Assembly: GCA_038380435.1 (NCBI GenBank)
Contig: JAWZYU010000013.1
Coordinates: forward strand, 7,763,901-7,827,900
Direction of reading: 5' to 3'
From: Ryuthela nishihirai
Taxonomy: Eukaryota > Arthropoda > Arachnida > Araneae > Heptathelidae
DNA: 64,000 nt
Shown: positions 1 to 10,322 of the stretch, piece by piece
Layout of the letters: the number at the start of each line of letters is the position of its first letter
Numbering within the stretch: the stretch's first letter is position 1
Program-made: the position numbers and the translations under genes
The notes under the pieces: model-generated
What the model was told of the DNA's origin: nothing
The model's input: the letters and a program-made list of their open reading frames with translations, nothing else
The model's database searches: none

Positions 1-1238
1 TTAGAGCTTCAGTATTAAAAGCAAATTTTTTAACCCTAGCACAACACTTTTTAAGTTTAAGTTGCAAGACACTTTTAACAAGGTAATGGTCAGATCCAAT
101 TTCAGCTCCCCTATATGCCCTGGTATTTCTAACAGAACTAGCCCATTTGCTGTTAATTAATATATAATCAATCACATTCTTATGCAGCCCATCAGGTGTA
201 ACCCATGTGTATTTATGTATGTCTCGGTGTTTGTAATAAGTGTTAGTTATTCTGAAACCATTGAGTTTACTTACGTGTAGGAGACGATGCCCACTGCCAT
301 TGCATCTCATCTACCAATACCAAAAGGGCCTATCACCCCTCCCCAAAGGTCAGAGTTAGTACCAACTTTGGCATTGAAGTCACCAAGAACAAGGGTAATA
401 TCTCCTTTCTTGACAGAATTCAAAATATCCTGAAGTTGTTCATAAAACCTATCCTTCTCATCCTCATCGGCATACTCAGTGGGGGCATAACAGCAGATAA
501 CATTCAGGTCTTTAACGCTTGTCTGAAATTTCGCTGTAAGAAACCTTTCATTAATGCACTGATATCCTAGAAGAGCATCACTAGCGTGTCTGCTGAGAAG
601 CACACCCACGCCTTGGTGATGCTTATTGTCGTCCCTCCCTGAAAAGAGAAATTTAAGATTATTTTTAAGAATCTGACCTTTATCTGTCCATCTGGTACCT
701 TGCAAACCAAGAATATCTAAATTATAATGGTGGAATTCTTGTGTGAGGACATCAAGAGAAAAAGCTCTGTGCAGAATCCTCACATTCCAACTACCTATGG
801 AGAGAAAATGGTTAGTGGTATGTTTAAAGAAACTATGTTTATTGAGAGTGGGAATGCCGACAATATCAAACAGCCCCCTAATCGCAGACATGGGGCAAAG
901 ACCCGTTCCCCCACCACTAAAGGCTGAAGCCATCTACACTGGAAGACTTCCTCCAATGTAGAATTTGACGATGCCAATAGAAGCAAAGAGTTCAGGTGCC
1001 TGCGATGACCTCTGCTCAGGATTATCCACCAGCTGATAAACATATCCTGTGAATCTATTCACTTGGGGCTGTCAACCCACAAACAAATAGAAAACACAGT
1101 GGAAGATTTTCCCTCCAGAGAAGCCCACCAGTGCAGCAAAATCAGAATCCATAATCAAGCTCAGAGCCATATATCTGTCCACTGCATTGGGTTTATATGG
1201 TCAGAGTCAGGACCCTATGTGGTTGACCACTCCTCAGC
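1..1238 (-). mobile_element. LINE copy A, 5' half (endonuclease region and 5' UTR), cut by the Maverick
   Basis: Minus-strand non-LTR retrotransposon fragment. The same sequence recurs at about 43.4-44.6 kb and 52.7-54.0 kb, which defines the family. It runs off the left edge of the window, so the reverse transcriptase half is not seen. Its 5' untranslated part (about 940-1238) stops at the Maverick insertion point and resumes at 24057 beyond the Maverick, where it matches copy C continuously. In copy C the unbroken target reads AGCAGGGTAG, so the interruption here is a clean insertion. Confidence 0.9.
307..933 (-). pseudogene. LINE APE-type endonuclease domain, truncated reading frame
   Basis: This 208-codon frame starts at the ATG at 933 (MASAFSGGG). 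It covers the N-terminal apurinic/apyrimidinic-type endonuclease that nicks the target in non-LTR retrotransposition. Visible motifs are the GSWNVR start of the fold, RWTDKG, the CYAPTEYADEDE segment and LVLGDFNAKVG, where the GDFN motif carries catalytic residues. Endonuclease and reverse transcriptase normally form one long protein. Here the frame ends at 307 after a few extra bases near 303-312 that copies C and D lack, so this copy is broken. The rest of the coding region continues towards position 1 in another frame. The endonuclease-RT type is the one often annotated in animal genomes as craniofacial-development-protein-2-like, and I place it near RTE from memory only. Confidence 0.8.
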
Positions 1239-1244
1239 AGGGTA
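1239..1244. repeat. Maverick target-site duplication, left copy (AGGGTA)
   Basis: Six bases directly before the first base of the inverted repeat (AGTAGTAGGG). The right copy at 24057-24062 reads AAGGTA, one mismatch. Six-base duplications are the hallmark of Polinton integration. LINE copies C and D carry the uninterrupted AGGGTA at the same place. Confidence 0.85.
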
Positions 1245-1990
1245 AGTAGTAGGGCGCACTATAGACCGACTCCGCCCACTTCCAGTCTGACGTCACAAAC
1301 CACGCACACTTCCGGTCTGACGTTGCAGGCCACGCCCACTTCCGGCCACCCCCTATGACGTCACAGACCACGCCCGCTATGACGTAACATGACGTAGTCC
1401 TTACACAATCATTACGTAACCGGCCACGCGCTCTTATTAATAATTAATCCCCCTTTCACCCCTTACCCCCCCTCAGTGGCGCCATCTGTTGAGAGTGAGA
1501 AGTACTGTTTTCCCAAAAAAAACCTTATTTTCACTCTAATTTTTCATTTTCGGACCCCTCGGTCGACCTACCTATATTTTAAGCCCTCCCCCTTATTAAT
1601 AAAACCCCCTGGCGCCATCTGTTGATAGTGATAAGTACTATTTTCCCAAAAACCCTTATTTTAAGTCTAATTGCTCGTTTTCGGACCCCCCCAGTCGCCC
1701 CACCTCATATTTTAAGCCCTTCCCCTTATTAAAAACCCCCCTTGCGCCATCTGTTGACAGTGAGAAGTACTATTTTCGGAAAAACCCCTTATTTTAAGTC
1801 TAATTTCCGATTTTTCTTTATTTCAGACTCCCCAATGGTTGACCTATATTTTAAGCCCTTCCTCCTCTTTCAGACCTCCTGGTTGACCTATATTTTAAAC
1901 CCTACCTATATTTCAAGGTCCCCTCCTTCACTCAGCTGATGCATGTCTCAGAATAATTGCATGGGTGGCAACCTCGCGCAGAAAGGGATG
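1245..1990 (+). repeat. Maverick left terminal inverted repeat
   Basis: Matches the reverse complement of about 23510-24056 with many substitutions and indels. The outer 180 bases are packed with CCACGCCC/CCGCCC boxes, TTCCGG and TGACGTCA sites. Further in come CAGTGGCGCCATCTGTTGA-type blocks, repeated here near 1476, 1611 and 1744, so the repeat contains its own internal tandem units. The inner end carries an AATAATTGCAT motif also found in the nested element. Both edges of the repeat other than the tip are approximate. Confidence 0.85.
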
Positions 1991-2092
1991 ATGCAATCCT
2001 CAATCACAAAATCCAACCATCTCCTATTGGCTTATTATATTTCCTGATAAAACTATGGGTCCTGATTGGTTGTCCTAGGTGGCTGCTCTCTC

Positions 2093-2134
2093 TAGTTAAA
2101 TAGGGACCAACCCTCAGGTGCGTCATTGTTCACG
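2093..2134 (+). promoter_or_regulatory. Possible promoter of the Maverick + strand gene block
   Basis: An AT-rich TTAAATAG stands 42 bases before the ATG at 2135, followed after about 22 bases by GCGTCATTG, an initiator-like TCATT. The polymerase promoter on the other strand has a comparable layout (TATATAAA, then GCGTCACTC). This is inference from motif spacing only. Confidence 0.3.
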
Positions 2135-2926
2135 ATGCAGGCTAGCAATCCAGATGTGTGGCGTCTCGGTGAAGATGTTTACATCGTGCCTTCGCTGTTC
2201 AAAAATAAGTTTTCTGTGCACGTACGCTGCTACAAGAAATATGAAAATGGTGAACTCATCTACCCTACACTGACGGGAGTTACCCTCTCCATACCTGAAT
2301 GGGAGGCTTTGTGTGCTGCTGTCCCTCACATAGAGGACCAAGTGAAAATCGGTCCCGATCAACAGACATGGTACGTGATGCATGGTTTACGTGCCTACAT
2401 GTATCGCACTGCAGGTGGTGAACACTGTGTCGACTTCATCAAAGAATCAGCCGACCAAAGAACTCTACAGTTCCGTGTGGTGAGACGCTGTATAACACTG
2501 AACGCTTCACTGTGGTTCACACTGGCTATCCACTTAGACGAAGTCATGCGTATTGTGCATAGCGTGTGCGGGACCCCCAAAGATCAACTCCGTACGGCTA
2601 TTATGGAACATTCAGAATCCGTTCGTCCTTTCCTGCTGGGTCCTGTTTTCGATGGTCCCGATTGTGTTTACCCGCTGCTGGTGAATATTTTTCAGCAAGA
2701 ACTTATGCGTGTGATCCCTTTAGATGGACTACAACCCGAAGAAAAAATATCGACTATCGTAGGGTGGTCGAGTGACTTGGACATTAATGCTCTAGCACAG
2801 GTATTTGTGGATACGGCCTGGAAACGAGGTCTATTGAATTTTATAGATTCTGGTTTTGTTTGCAATCTAAAATATAATGCTATTGTCGACGAGGCAAAAA
2901 ATGAAATGTATAAATTAAATAAATAA
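2135..2926 (+). CDS. PC4-like ssDNA-binding domain protein of the Maverick
   Basis: An intact 263-residue frame. I chose the ATG at 2135 (MQASNPDVWRLGED); an open frame extends 9 bases further upstream only through a TTG. Residues about 13-70 look like the PC4/p15 transcription-coactivator fold: strands around VYIVPSLFKNKFSVHVRCY, a basic-acidic turn KKYENGELIYPTLTG, then VTLSIPEWEALCAAVPHI, where a strand leads into the final helix with the conserved W-x-x-L spacing. The PC4 family binds single-stranded DNA, which would suit a factor for replication or late transcription. The C-terminal 190 residues are not recognised. It is the first gene inside the left inverted repeat and the longest intact frame of the element. 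The domain call rests on pattern recognition, not on a profile search. Confidence 0.6.
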   Translation: MQASNPDVWRLGEDVYIVPSLFKNKFSVHVRCYKKYENGELIYPTLTGVTLSIPEWEALCAAVPHIEDQVKIGPDQQTWYVMHGLRAYMYRTAGGEHCVDFIKESADQRTLQFRVVRRCITLNASLWFTLAIHLDEVMRIVHSVCGTPKDQLRTAIMEHSESVRPFLLGPVFDGPDCVYPLLVNIFQQELMRVIPLDGLQPEEKISTIVGWSSDLDINALAQVFVDTAWKRGLLNFIDSGFVCNLKYNAIVDEAKNEMYKLNK

Positions 2927-2981
2927 TTGTAACCTTATATAATGTGTCTGTCTTTTCATCCAGTGTCATTTTAGTCTTGGT

Positions 2982-3170
2982 ATGGATAGGAGAAAGAAGG
3001 TGTTAGCTAGTGTGGGTAGTGTCATCGTGACAGTGTTAACGATAGCACTGCTTGTATTAGAACTTGTAGCTCCTAGTAAAAATATTCAGTGTGGGGAGTC
3101 AAAAGCCTTAGACGGCGAATACAAAATTCGTGTGTGTAACTTAACAGTGGACATCAGACAGTTTATGTGA
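2982..3170 (+). CDS. Small single-pass membrane protein
   Basis: A 62-residue frame with a basic N-terminus (MDRRKK), one hydrophobic segment of about 20 residues at positions 8-28 (SVIVTVLTIALLVLELV) and a polar tail with two cysteines (CGESKAL, VCNLTV). The layout is that of a signal-anchor or single-span membrane protein. It starts 56 bases after the PC4-like gene and ends 40 bases before the integrase. No family is recognised. Small hydrophobic frames are common in Polintons, but their roles are not established. Confidence 0.45.
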   Translation: MDRRKKVLASVGSVIVTVLTIALLVLELVAPSKNIQCGESKALDGEYKIRVCNLTVDIRQFM

Positions 3171-3209
3171 CGTTCCTACAGTGAGAGATGTTACACTTTC
3201 GCTACATCA

Positions 3210-4261
3210 ATGGCAAAACCTGGTGGGGTACGACGTCTGGGTGCAGCAGAAAACAAAACTTTGGAATCCCATTATTTCGACCCCAAAAGAGGATTCGGTA
3301 GTGTAAAAAAGTTAGCTCAGAATACGGGACTGCCGCTCAAACTCGTCCGAGAATGGTTAGAAAAGCAGCCTGCCTACACGCTACATAAACCTGTTCACAG
3401 AAAGTTCCCTCGTAACAAAGTTTACGTCACAGGGTTAGACGAACAATGGCAAGCCGATCTCATGGTCGTGAAAAATCTAACTCGCTTCAATGATGGGTAT
3501 CGCTACATATTAACAGTCATCGATGTGTTCTCGAGGTACGGGTGGGCGGTGGCCATGAAAGCTAAAACGGGGAAAGAAATGGTATCAGCTTTCAAAAAAA
3601 TCCTTTCCAAGGGTCGATCCCCAATGAATTTAAATACGGATTGGAATTTACCAACAGAGTGTTCCAGAAATTCCTGAAAAAGAAAGGTATTCGGTTCTTT
3701 GCCACATACTCCGACAAAAAAGCAGCTTTGGTGGAGAGATGGAATCGCACCCTACGCGAGCGACTGGGGAGATATTATACACGCAATAACACCTACCGGT
3801 ACCTGCTGCCGCGTGTTGTAAGGGGATAAAATGCCACCGTTCACAGTGCACACAATATGGCTCCCAAGGACGTGACCTTACACAATGAAGACGTTGTGTG
3901 GGTTAGACTCTATCGTAATCCGACCACAGTAAAAGAAAAACCGACATTTAAAGTAGGGGACACGGTTCGACTAGCCAGTGTAATAGCACCCTTCAAGAAA
4001 GCAGGTACGCATTTGTGGACCGAAGAAATATTTATAGTCGACAAGGTGTTACAACATCAGCCCCCTGTGTACGTCATAAGGGATTCCGAGGGAGAAGTGT
4101 TGAAGGGCACATTCTATAAATCGGAACTTCAAAAAGTGACCGAACCCGAACTTTACACTGTTGAGAAAATAATCGAGCGTAAAGGTCACAAGGCACTGGT
4201 CAATTTCCGCGGTTATCCCAAACCTTCGTGGATTCCTAAAAAATGGATAGTTTCTACCTGA
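3210..4261 (+). pseudogene. Retroviral-type integrase with C-terminal chromodomain, broken
   Basis: The integrase of the Maverick, expected to join element ends to host DNA. The first frame (3210 to about 3641) has the N-terminal helical region, EQWQADLM with the first catalytic Asp, and the RYILTVIDVFSRYGW strand. A frameshift near 3630-3645 falls at the second catalytic Asp block (NTDW), with several bases apparently lost. The second frame carries EFTNRVFQKF, the catalytic Glu in ALVERWNRT, and SAHNMAPKD. An in-frame TAA at 3827-3829 interrupts it, then reading continues in the same frame to 4261. The C-terminus (YTVEKIIERKGHKALVNFRG and WIPKKW) is chromodomain-like, a known property of Polinton and chromovirus integrases that may steer insertion. 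The gene end overlaps the next ATG by 19 bases. Confidence 0.9.
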
Positions 4262-5282
4262 CCCTACCCTCCACGGCTAGTCAGAATATTTACCCAAACA
4301 ATTCACAGACCGATTTCACGGTTCGTCTGGCACAACCCCTAAGACTGAGCGGAAAATGGAAAGTGGGACTAGCAGAAGTTCACTTACCTGTGAGCTGGTG
4401 CAATGTGGACGGATCTAATGACACGTATGAATATTACGCTCCTGCTCCCCCTGAAGAATACAGGAAAATCAAACTTAAACCGGGCAAAATAACTCGAATG
4501 GAACTGTTGTCTCTCCTCTCCACTCAGCTCCCCAAAGAAATAATAGTTTCCTATAATGGTGGTTACTGGGTATTCAAACCCAGTGAGGGATACGGGTTGA
4601 TGTTTCCTGAAACGAATTTCGGCAAACTTCTGTGTATCGGGGAGGGAGAAGTTGACAAACCCTTCCACCAGCGATTTGCCAGCAAATTTTGCAATACGCC
4701 AACATTCGACATAGATGACGAGTGTTATTTCTACGTGATCCCTCCAGGTAGTTTCCAAGAACGAAAGGTACCCCATGGACGAAACGAAACTGCAGAATCA
4801 TTATTCGATGCAATGAACCAGATGCTACCCTACAGACTGAGAAAAGCTTACCGTTTCAAGCAACAGGCAGATCACACCGTATTGATGGATACAGACAAGT
4901 CGCATTACATTAAATTTCCTCGATCGAACCCCGGATTAGGTGACATGCTAGGAATTGCTAAATTAGATATGCCACTGAATAAAGCCCATGGTGACTGTCC
5001 CATCAATATGAACAGAGGAATGGTATTTATTTGTATTCAGACCTTATTGCACCTCAGTTGTTAGGTGATACTCACGGTGAACTGTTGTGTGTTGTGAATC
5101 CTGCCGTCAGAACCAGTAATAACGAAGCCATCGTTGCAGTGTATCAAAAACCTGATTACTATCCCCTGGCAAGAAACAGTTTCGAGAGTGTGAGAATCTT
5201 CCTTCGTATCGATACAGGAGAACCTCTGCATTTTAAATTCGGTAAAGTTTTAGTCAAGTTACATTTCTGCCATGAGGGTTAA
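4243..5282 (+). pseudogene. Probable minor capsid (penton-type) protein, one frameshift
   Basis: Starts at the ATG at 4243 (MDSFYLTLPSTAS), inside the tail of the integrase gene. The N-terminal FYLTLPS...YPNNSQTDF opening followed by RLSGKWKVGLAEVHLPVSW is typical of the roughly 350-residue Polinton/adintovirus protein taken to be the penton or minor capsid component. The first frame closes at 5064. The same protein continues in another frame from about 5022 (LYSDLIAPQLLGDT...) to the stop at 5282, so a small indel lies near 5010-5024. It is followed with an 11-base overlap by the next gene. I am confident of the protein family, less so of the penton assignment. Confidence 0.7.
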
Positions 5283-5655
5283 ATTCGTTCCCCCTTCCGC
5301 AGACGCCTACGTGAGCTACTACAAGAGCCAAACAGGGCAGGGTGTGTTCAGGGGCCCTCGTTATCAGAGAGATGATGGACTCGGTAGCATCTTTGCCACT
5401 ATTGGACGTTTCATCAGCCCTCTCGTACGACCGGCGCTGTCTACCCTACATAAGGGTGGGCTACAGTTCGTTTCAGAGATGGCCCAGGGGCAAAACTTCA
5501 AAACTGCCACCAAAGCAGGGCTGCGTGAAGCCAGTGTAGACCTATTGCAACACGCCAGTTCCAAGCTGCAGGGAGGAAAAGGGATAAAACGCCGCCGTCA
5601 GCATCCCAAGGTTCATAAACTGAAGAGACTGTACTGTGCAGGACGTGTTTTCATC
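5272..5655 (+). CDS. Small basic capsid-associated protein (pVI-like in layout)
   Basis: ATG at 5272 overlaps the preceding stop. About 128 codons lead to the capsid-protein ATG. An N-terminal stretch is followed by a glycine/hydrophobic amphipathic region (GLGSIFATIGRFISPLVRP), then AGLREASVDLLQH and a lysine/arginine-rich end (GGKGIKRRRQHPKVHKLKR). Polintons often place such a small basic, possibly membrane-active protein immediately before the major capsid gene, comparable in position and character to adenoviral minor capsid proteins. Here no stop separates the two: the frame runs straight into the capsid protein at 5656. Whether this is a lost stop or a genuine fusion cannot be decided from one copy. 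Confidence 0.55.
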
Positions 5656-6949
5656 ATGAGCATTCAGAAAATTCACGCTGATTCTGGCGACAGTGCCAAT
5701 TCAGAACTGGACTTGTTTCTGGTCCCACCCACTGTCTCTCAACTGGAAAGAGGCTGCTATGTCAATTATTTACCTGTTGCTTCCCTGGAAGGTAATGCAA
5801 CACTCGAATTCATCGTGAAGGTCACGGACGATTACATCGATCTGTCCCGATGTCACCTACGTCTCGTCTTGAAAATTGTAAAAGCCGATGGTACAACCCG
5901 TCAGAAGTGATCCCCCATGCAATCATTTCTTTCACGCCCACTTCAGCCAGGTAGACGTCTTCCTCAACGATCACCTAGTGAGTGCTTCTCACACCTTGTA
6001 CCCCTACAGGGCGTACCTAGAGACTCTATTGAATTACAGTACCGATGCCACGCGAAGTCAGCTCAATACGTCGCTCTGGTACCTCGACACCCTCGGAAAA
6101 ATGGAATTGACTAGTCGGGAGAATGAGGGATGGCATCAGTGCAAGGGGTACATCAAGCCAACAGATATCGAACTCATCTCGTGGATCCACGCCGACCTGT
6201 TTAATCAAGATTGTTACCTACTCAATCAAGTCGACCTGAGACTGCGGTTGCTGAGATCCAAACCCGAATTCTGTCTCGTGACAGGCGAAGCGGACCCCTC
6301 TTACAAAGTACAGATTCACGAAGCTGAATTTTTCGTGCGCAAAGTCAAACCCACTTCCGGTGTCATCCTTGCACATGCGCGTGTACTGAGTTCAGAGAGT
6401 GCCAAGTACCCCCTGCGAAGAACGGATTTACGAATGTTCTCCATCGCTGCAGGTCTGACGAGTGTGAATTGTGACAATTTATTTCTCGGTCAGCTCCCTA
6501 TACGTCTGGTACTGGGTATGGTGGAAAGTACAAGTCTGAATGGATTGTACGAAAAAAATCCCTTCTACTTCCAACATTTCGACTTAAACTACATCAGCCT
6601 TCACATTGACAGTGATCAGCAGTCCTACACCCCAGACTTTACGAATGGACGTTATCTCCGATGTTACCAGGGATTATTGGAAGCTGTGGACGCATGGAAA
6701 TCCGATAGTGGTATTAACTTATCATGAAAAGCCTATGGTGAGGGTTTTACACTGTTTGGATTCCAATTGACCCCCGAGCAACGTGAATGTAATCAAGTGT
6801 TTTCTTTAATAAAGAGTGGTAGTGTGAGAGTCGAATTAAAGTTTGCCAGACCACTACCCACATCAGTCACTGTGATCCTGTATGCAGAATACCAGAATCT
6901 GCTGGAAATCCCACTGGATCGTAAAATCCTGTTTGACTATAGCTCATGA
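5656..6949 (+). pseudogene. Major capsid protein, double jelly-roll type, broken
   Basis: The major capsid protein family of Polintons, often seen in invertebrate annotations as F54H12.2-like. I take the ATG at 5656 (MSIQKIHADSGDSANSELDL). The N-terminal SELDLFLVPPTVSQLERGCY and DDYIDLSRCHL are characteristic. A +1 shift near 5888-5910 moves the reading to the frame with FSQVDVFLNDHLVS and LYPYRAYLETLLNYS, the segment at the start of the first jelly roll. That frame runs to an in-frame TGA at 6725-6727 and then on to 6949 with GFTLFGFQLTPEQ and VELKFARPLP, the closing strands. Total length, about 430 residues, is near or somewhat short of the family. It has at least two lesions. The stop overlaps the next ATG as ATGA. 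Confidence 0.88.
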
Positions 6950-7388
6950 ATACCTATCAGAATCCATCCTCTCGATGTTACCTGCAAGTCTAGGTGCGTT
7001 TCCACGTGACAGACTACCACACAGAATCACCCAATCAGAAGCCTTGTTTATCTACAATACCGATCCGTCCTCCATGCCTGGAACCAACTGGATAGCAGTT
7101 TACAAGAAAGGAATGCACGTGGATCACTTTGACCCTCTGGGGACGAGTCCTGATGTCTCCATGCAAGAATACTACAGTCGACTAGGCATACGTCACGTCT
7201 TACATCCTTCGATACCTCTGCAGGAGCCCCTGGGAGACACTAGCGGTGCTCACTGTCTGTATTTCCTGTTTAAAAGAGCGTGTGGTTTGGCTCTTCCCAC
7301 AGTATTGCATCGTGATTACACGTGTCGGGTAGACTTTAACGACTGCATGGTGGTACGATGGCTCTCCGAACTCCTTCAAATATTATAA
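6946..7388 (+). pseudogene. Adenain-type cysteine protease, frameshifted and lacking catalytic residues
   Basis: Belongs to the adenovirus-protease (C5/Ulp1-like) family that matures capsid proteins. The ATG at 6946 (MNTY) overlaps the capsid stop. A shift around 6957 leads to the main frame: LGAFPRDRLPHRI, then NTDPSSMPGTNWIAVY, HFDPLG, and DTSGAHCLYFLFKRACG. In this family the catalytic His sits directly before the Trp of the first block, the acid in the FDxxG block, and the nucleophilic Cys directly before the Gly of the last block. Here those places read Asn (GTNW) and Ser (TSG), while the acid is kept. Each change is explicable by one base. The enzyme would be inactive even without the frameshift, if my alignment is right. 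Confidence 0.8.
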
Positions 7389-7634
7389 TTGCCGCTCCTT
7401 CTCGGTGTGGAAAGACGACTTTCACTCTGAAACTCATCAAAGAAGCCGATCAAGTGTTCGAACCCCCACCCCAACGTGTCGTTTACTGCTACGGGGAGTG
7501 GCAACCTGCCTTTGAACCATTCAAGAAAACTGTGGAATTTTATGGACTACCTGTAGATCTGGAATTTGATCCCCTCAGACCTACGCTTCTGGTGCTGGAT
7601 GACTTGATGGAACAGTCTGTAGCGAGCGAACGCA
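7358..7634 (+). pseudogene. Packaging ATPase, N-terminal half (cut by the nested element)
   Basis: FtsK/HerA-superfamily ATPase that in Polintons and related viruses is thought to pump DNA into the capsid. From the ATG at 7358 the frame shows Walker A in NIIIAAPSRCGKTTF (GKT preceded by the P-loop) and Walker B in TLLVLDDLMEQS. Coding continuity stops in the codons for ASER at the 6-bp duplication 7629-7634, where the 8.6-kb nested element begins. The gene resumes at 16274. The ATG lies within the end of the protease gene, a 31-base overlap. Confidence 0.9.
7629..7634. repeat. Target-site duplication of the nested element, left copy (AACGCA)
   Basis: Identical to 16274-16279. Removing one copy together with 7635-16273 restores an uninterrupted ATPase reading frame across the junction, which proves that the block is an insertion. 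Confidence 0.95.
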
Positions 7635-8401
7635 AGTAGTATCATGCCATTCCACCGACCCCCACTAGTGCTCCCCCTATGACGTCACCGACCACGCCCA
7701 TTTCCGCCCCTCCCCCTACGACGCAACATGACGTAATCATTACATAATCATTATGTAACCGGCCACGCCCTTTTATTAATAATTAATAATTCTCCCTTTT
7801 ATTAAACCTCCTTTCACCCCCCTTTCCCCCTCAGTGGCGCCACCTGTTTACAGTGAGAAGTACTATTTTCCCAAAAAAACCCTATTTTTATTCTAATTCT
7901 TCGATTTTTGATTTCCCCCTTTATAAAAAAATTCCTCCCCCCTTATGAAAAAACCCCTGGCGTCATCTGGTGCCTGTGGGGAAAACTAATTCCCCAAAAA
8001 CCCTTATTTTAATTCTTTGATTTCCCCCTCCTATTAAAAATTACTCCCCCTATTAAAAATTTCTTCCCCCCTATGAAAAAACCCTGATGCCTTCTGTTGA
8101 CAATGAAGAGTACTATTTTCGGAAAAGCCTCCTTATTTTAACTCTAATTCCCGAGTTTTCTTTATTTTCCCACAATGGTTGACCTATATTTTAAGCCCTG
8201 ATGCAGACCCCCCGGTTGACCTTTTAAGCCCTACCTGTAGTTTAAGCCCTCGGATCGGCTGATGCAAGACTTGGAATAATTGCATAGAAAGGGATGATAC
8301 AATTGTAACGTCTCACAGAAAATCAGGCCCCTAGTAATTAAACACTTACCAAAATTCTCTTCCCTTAAAAATTTAACAGGATGCGTCCAATGCGTATTTT
8401 T
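7635..8401 (+). repeat. Nested element, left terminal inverted repeat
   Basis: Pairs with 15515-16273 over about 760 bases with scattered mismatches. The outer 120 bases hold ATGACGTCAC, CCACGCCC, TTCCGCCCC and ATTACATAATCATTA. It ends only about 14 bases before the palindrome's left arm. Confidence 0.9.
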
Positions 8402-8415
8402 TCGGAAAAAATACG

Positions 8416-10322
8416 CCTTTCATCGGAAAAAAAAAATCCTTTCCCTACAGTGAGATTTGATCCTGCTATCTTGGGCTCGATAGCCGGACGCATTCGACTA
8501 TGGCGTGTGGCTTAGATGCGTGTCGAACGGGTCAGACATTTCAGATATTAACCTAGTACATTTTTTACAACCTTCGTATTCTTTATAACTAGCTTTTTCT
8601 ATGTATTTCTTATAATGAACCCGATAGTCCTTTCATATTAATATACGTATTTTTATAACCCACGTATTTTAAGTCCGTTTCAGTAACACTTATTTCTTTT
8701 AACTCCGTGACTGTTGGCTGTTGCTTACTAGGACTATCCGCAGTAACTGTTTTTAAAATACTGTCCCGCAGAAAATGCCGATGGGTAAAAAATTAAAAAG
8801 ATCTGATTTTATTCGTCGTGATGAAAAATATTGAGGAGTGATAGGATCGACCTAATAGACTCCGTGTTCGGATCCTCACCCCAGACAACGTTTCACTGAC
8901 GGATGGTTAAGTCCTACAAAAATAAAAAATTTCCAATGGGGAATCAAATTGACGAATGAATCTTGGATCTGTGCTGCTTCCATATCAGGAGCGCTGTCTT
9001 ACATCGTAAAAACTCGCTGGCACTCTTTATCGTGGATTTCGGACTCGATATTTTCTCAAGTCCAGAGACGGTTCTCCCAATTCTACCCTTTATGATAGGT
9101 TTCAACACACCCCATGTATACTTTTGAAATGACACGTCCTAAACCTTCAAGAGTTGTGCGTATTAGTCTCCATCGGGTTGGTGCCGTCAGATATCTGTGT
9201 TTCCACGTAGTAACGAAACACTGAAGAAAAATCAGCTAAAAAATCGTCTCTCCCATCGTTTGCGTGCGAGCGTATGTCTCATCATGCTGATGAAATCGGG
9301 TAAAAAATAACTTTTTTGTACGAGGTAGAATGTTATAGAAAGTAAGAATGTTAAAAAACTTTCATCATGAATGCATATTAACGGAGTAGGGGAACATTAG
9401 TTTAAAACTTCGACTATAAAAATAATACATTCCTTCACGCACCCTCTCAACTTACCTCCACTAATCGACTGAAATTATATTTGCAACGGGACTGATAGCC
9501 AAAATTTAGCAAACGAAACCGCTTAACTGACATGTATGCTCTGATCGCGCCTAGTGTTTTTACAAGAGGCGATCTTCTGCCCTCGTTTCGACACTTTCTA
9601 CACTCATACCCATGTGACCTGACAAGACACAACAAGCGAGTGGTGTGCAAAGGTCACGGGGACAACGGTGGAATGCTCAGCCTTTCAGCCGTGGCTCCGT
9701 ACGAAATCCTAATGGGAAAGTCAAATAATTAGTTTTCTGTCGATATACAGAAGGAATTCTTCTGCTGATAGACGCACTTAAAATAGGAATCTATGAAATT
9801 CAAAGGGAGATTGTTGTTTTTCCATATTATTGGGATTACAATTAATACCGATTCCCTGCAGATGGCTGTGGAGTAACACTGATCGAAGAAAAATCCAGTG
9901 AAACAGTTTTTAAAAAATCATCTCTTCCGTCGTTTATCGAGTAAAAAAATAACTTTTTTTTTGTACGAGGTAGAAAGTAAGAATGTTAAAAGCACGCTAC
10001 CTAAAAAAACATTAGCTCCATCACGAATACACGTTAATGGAGTAGGAGGGTATTAGTTTAACACTTCAGCTATAAAAAAAAAATACATAGGGCTCACTTG
10101 AGCACATCCTCTCAACATACCTACGCTAATCCGCTGAAATTTTATTTACATGGGACTAATAGTCAAAATTTAGCGAAATACTTCTTCGAATCCGCAATAT
10201 GTTCTGACCAGAGCCTGAATATGAAATAAAATATTCGTGCCTAGTGCTTCTACCCTCGTTTCGACACTCACGCCCATACGATCTGAATGGCGGGGCACCA
10301 CAAGTTGGTGACGTACAAAGGT
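8416..10322 (+). repeat. Palindrome, left arm (1.9 kb)
   Basis: Reverse complement of 10768-12676, with only occasional substitutions and single-base indels by eye. Each arm contains a diverged direct duplication: the block nearest the centre (about 9860-10322) resembles the block further out (about 9190-9655). Small frames in the arms, for example 8944-9135 (63 codons, MSFQKYTWGVLKP) and 9447-9650 (67 codons), recur in the other arm with one or two residue changes. They match nothing I know. Confidence 0.92.

Noticed and set aside
8944..9650. 63- and 67-codon frames in the palindrome arms as genes
   Set aside because: Their conservation between arms is explained by the recent arm duplication itself, and the diverged inner unit does not keep the frame.
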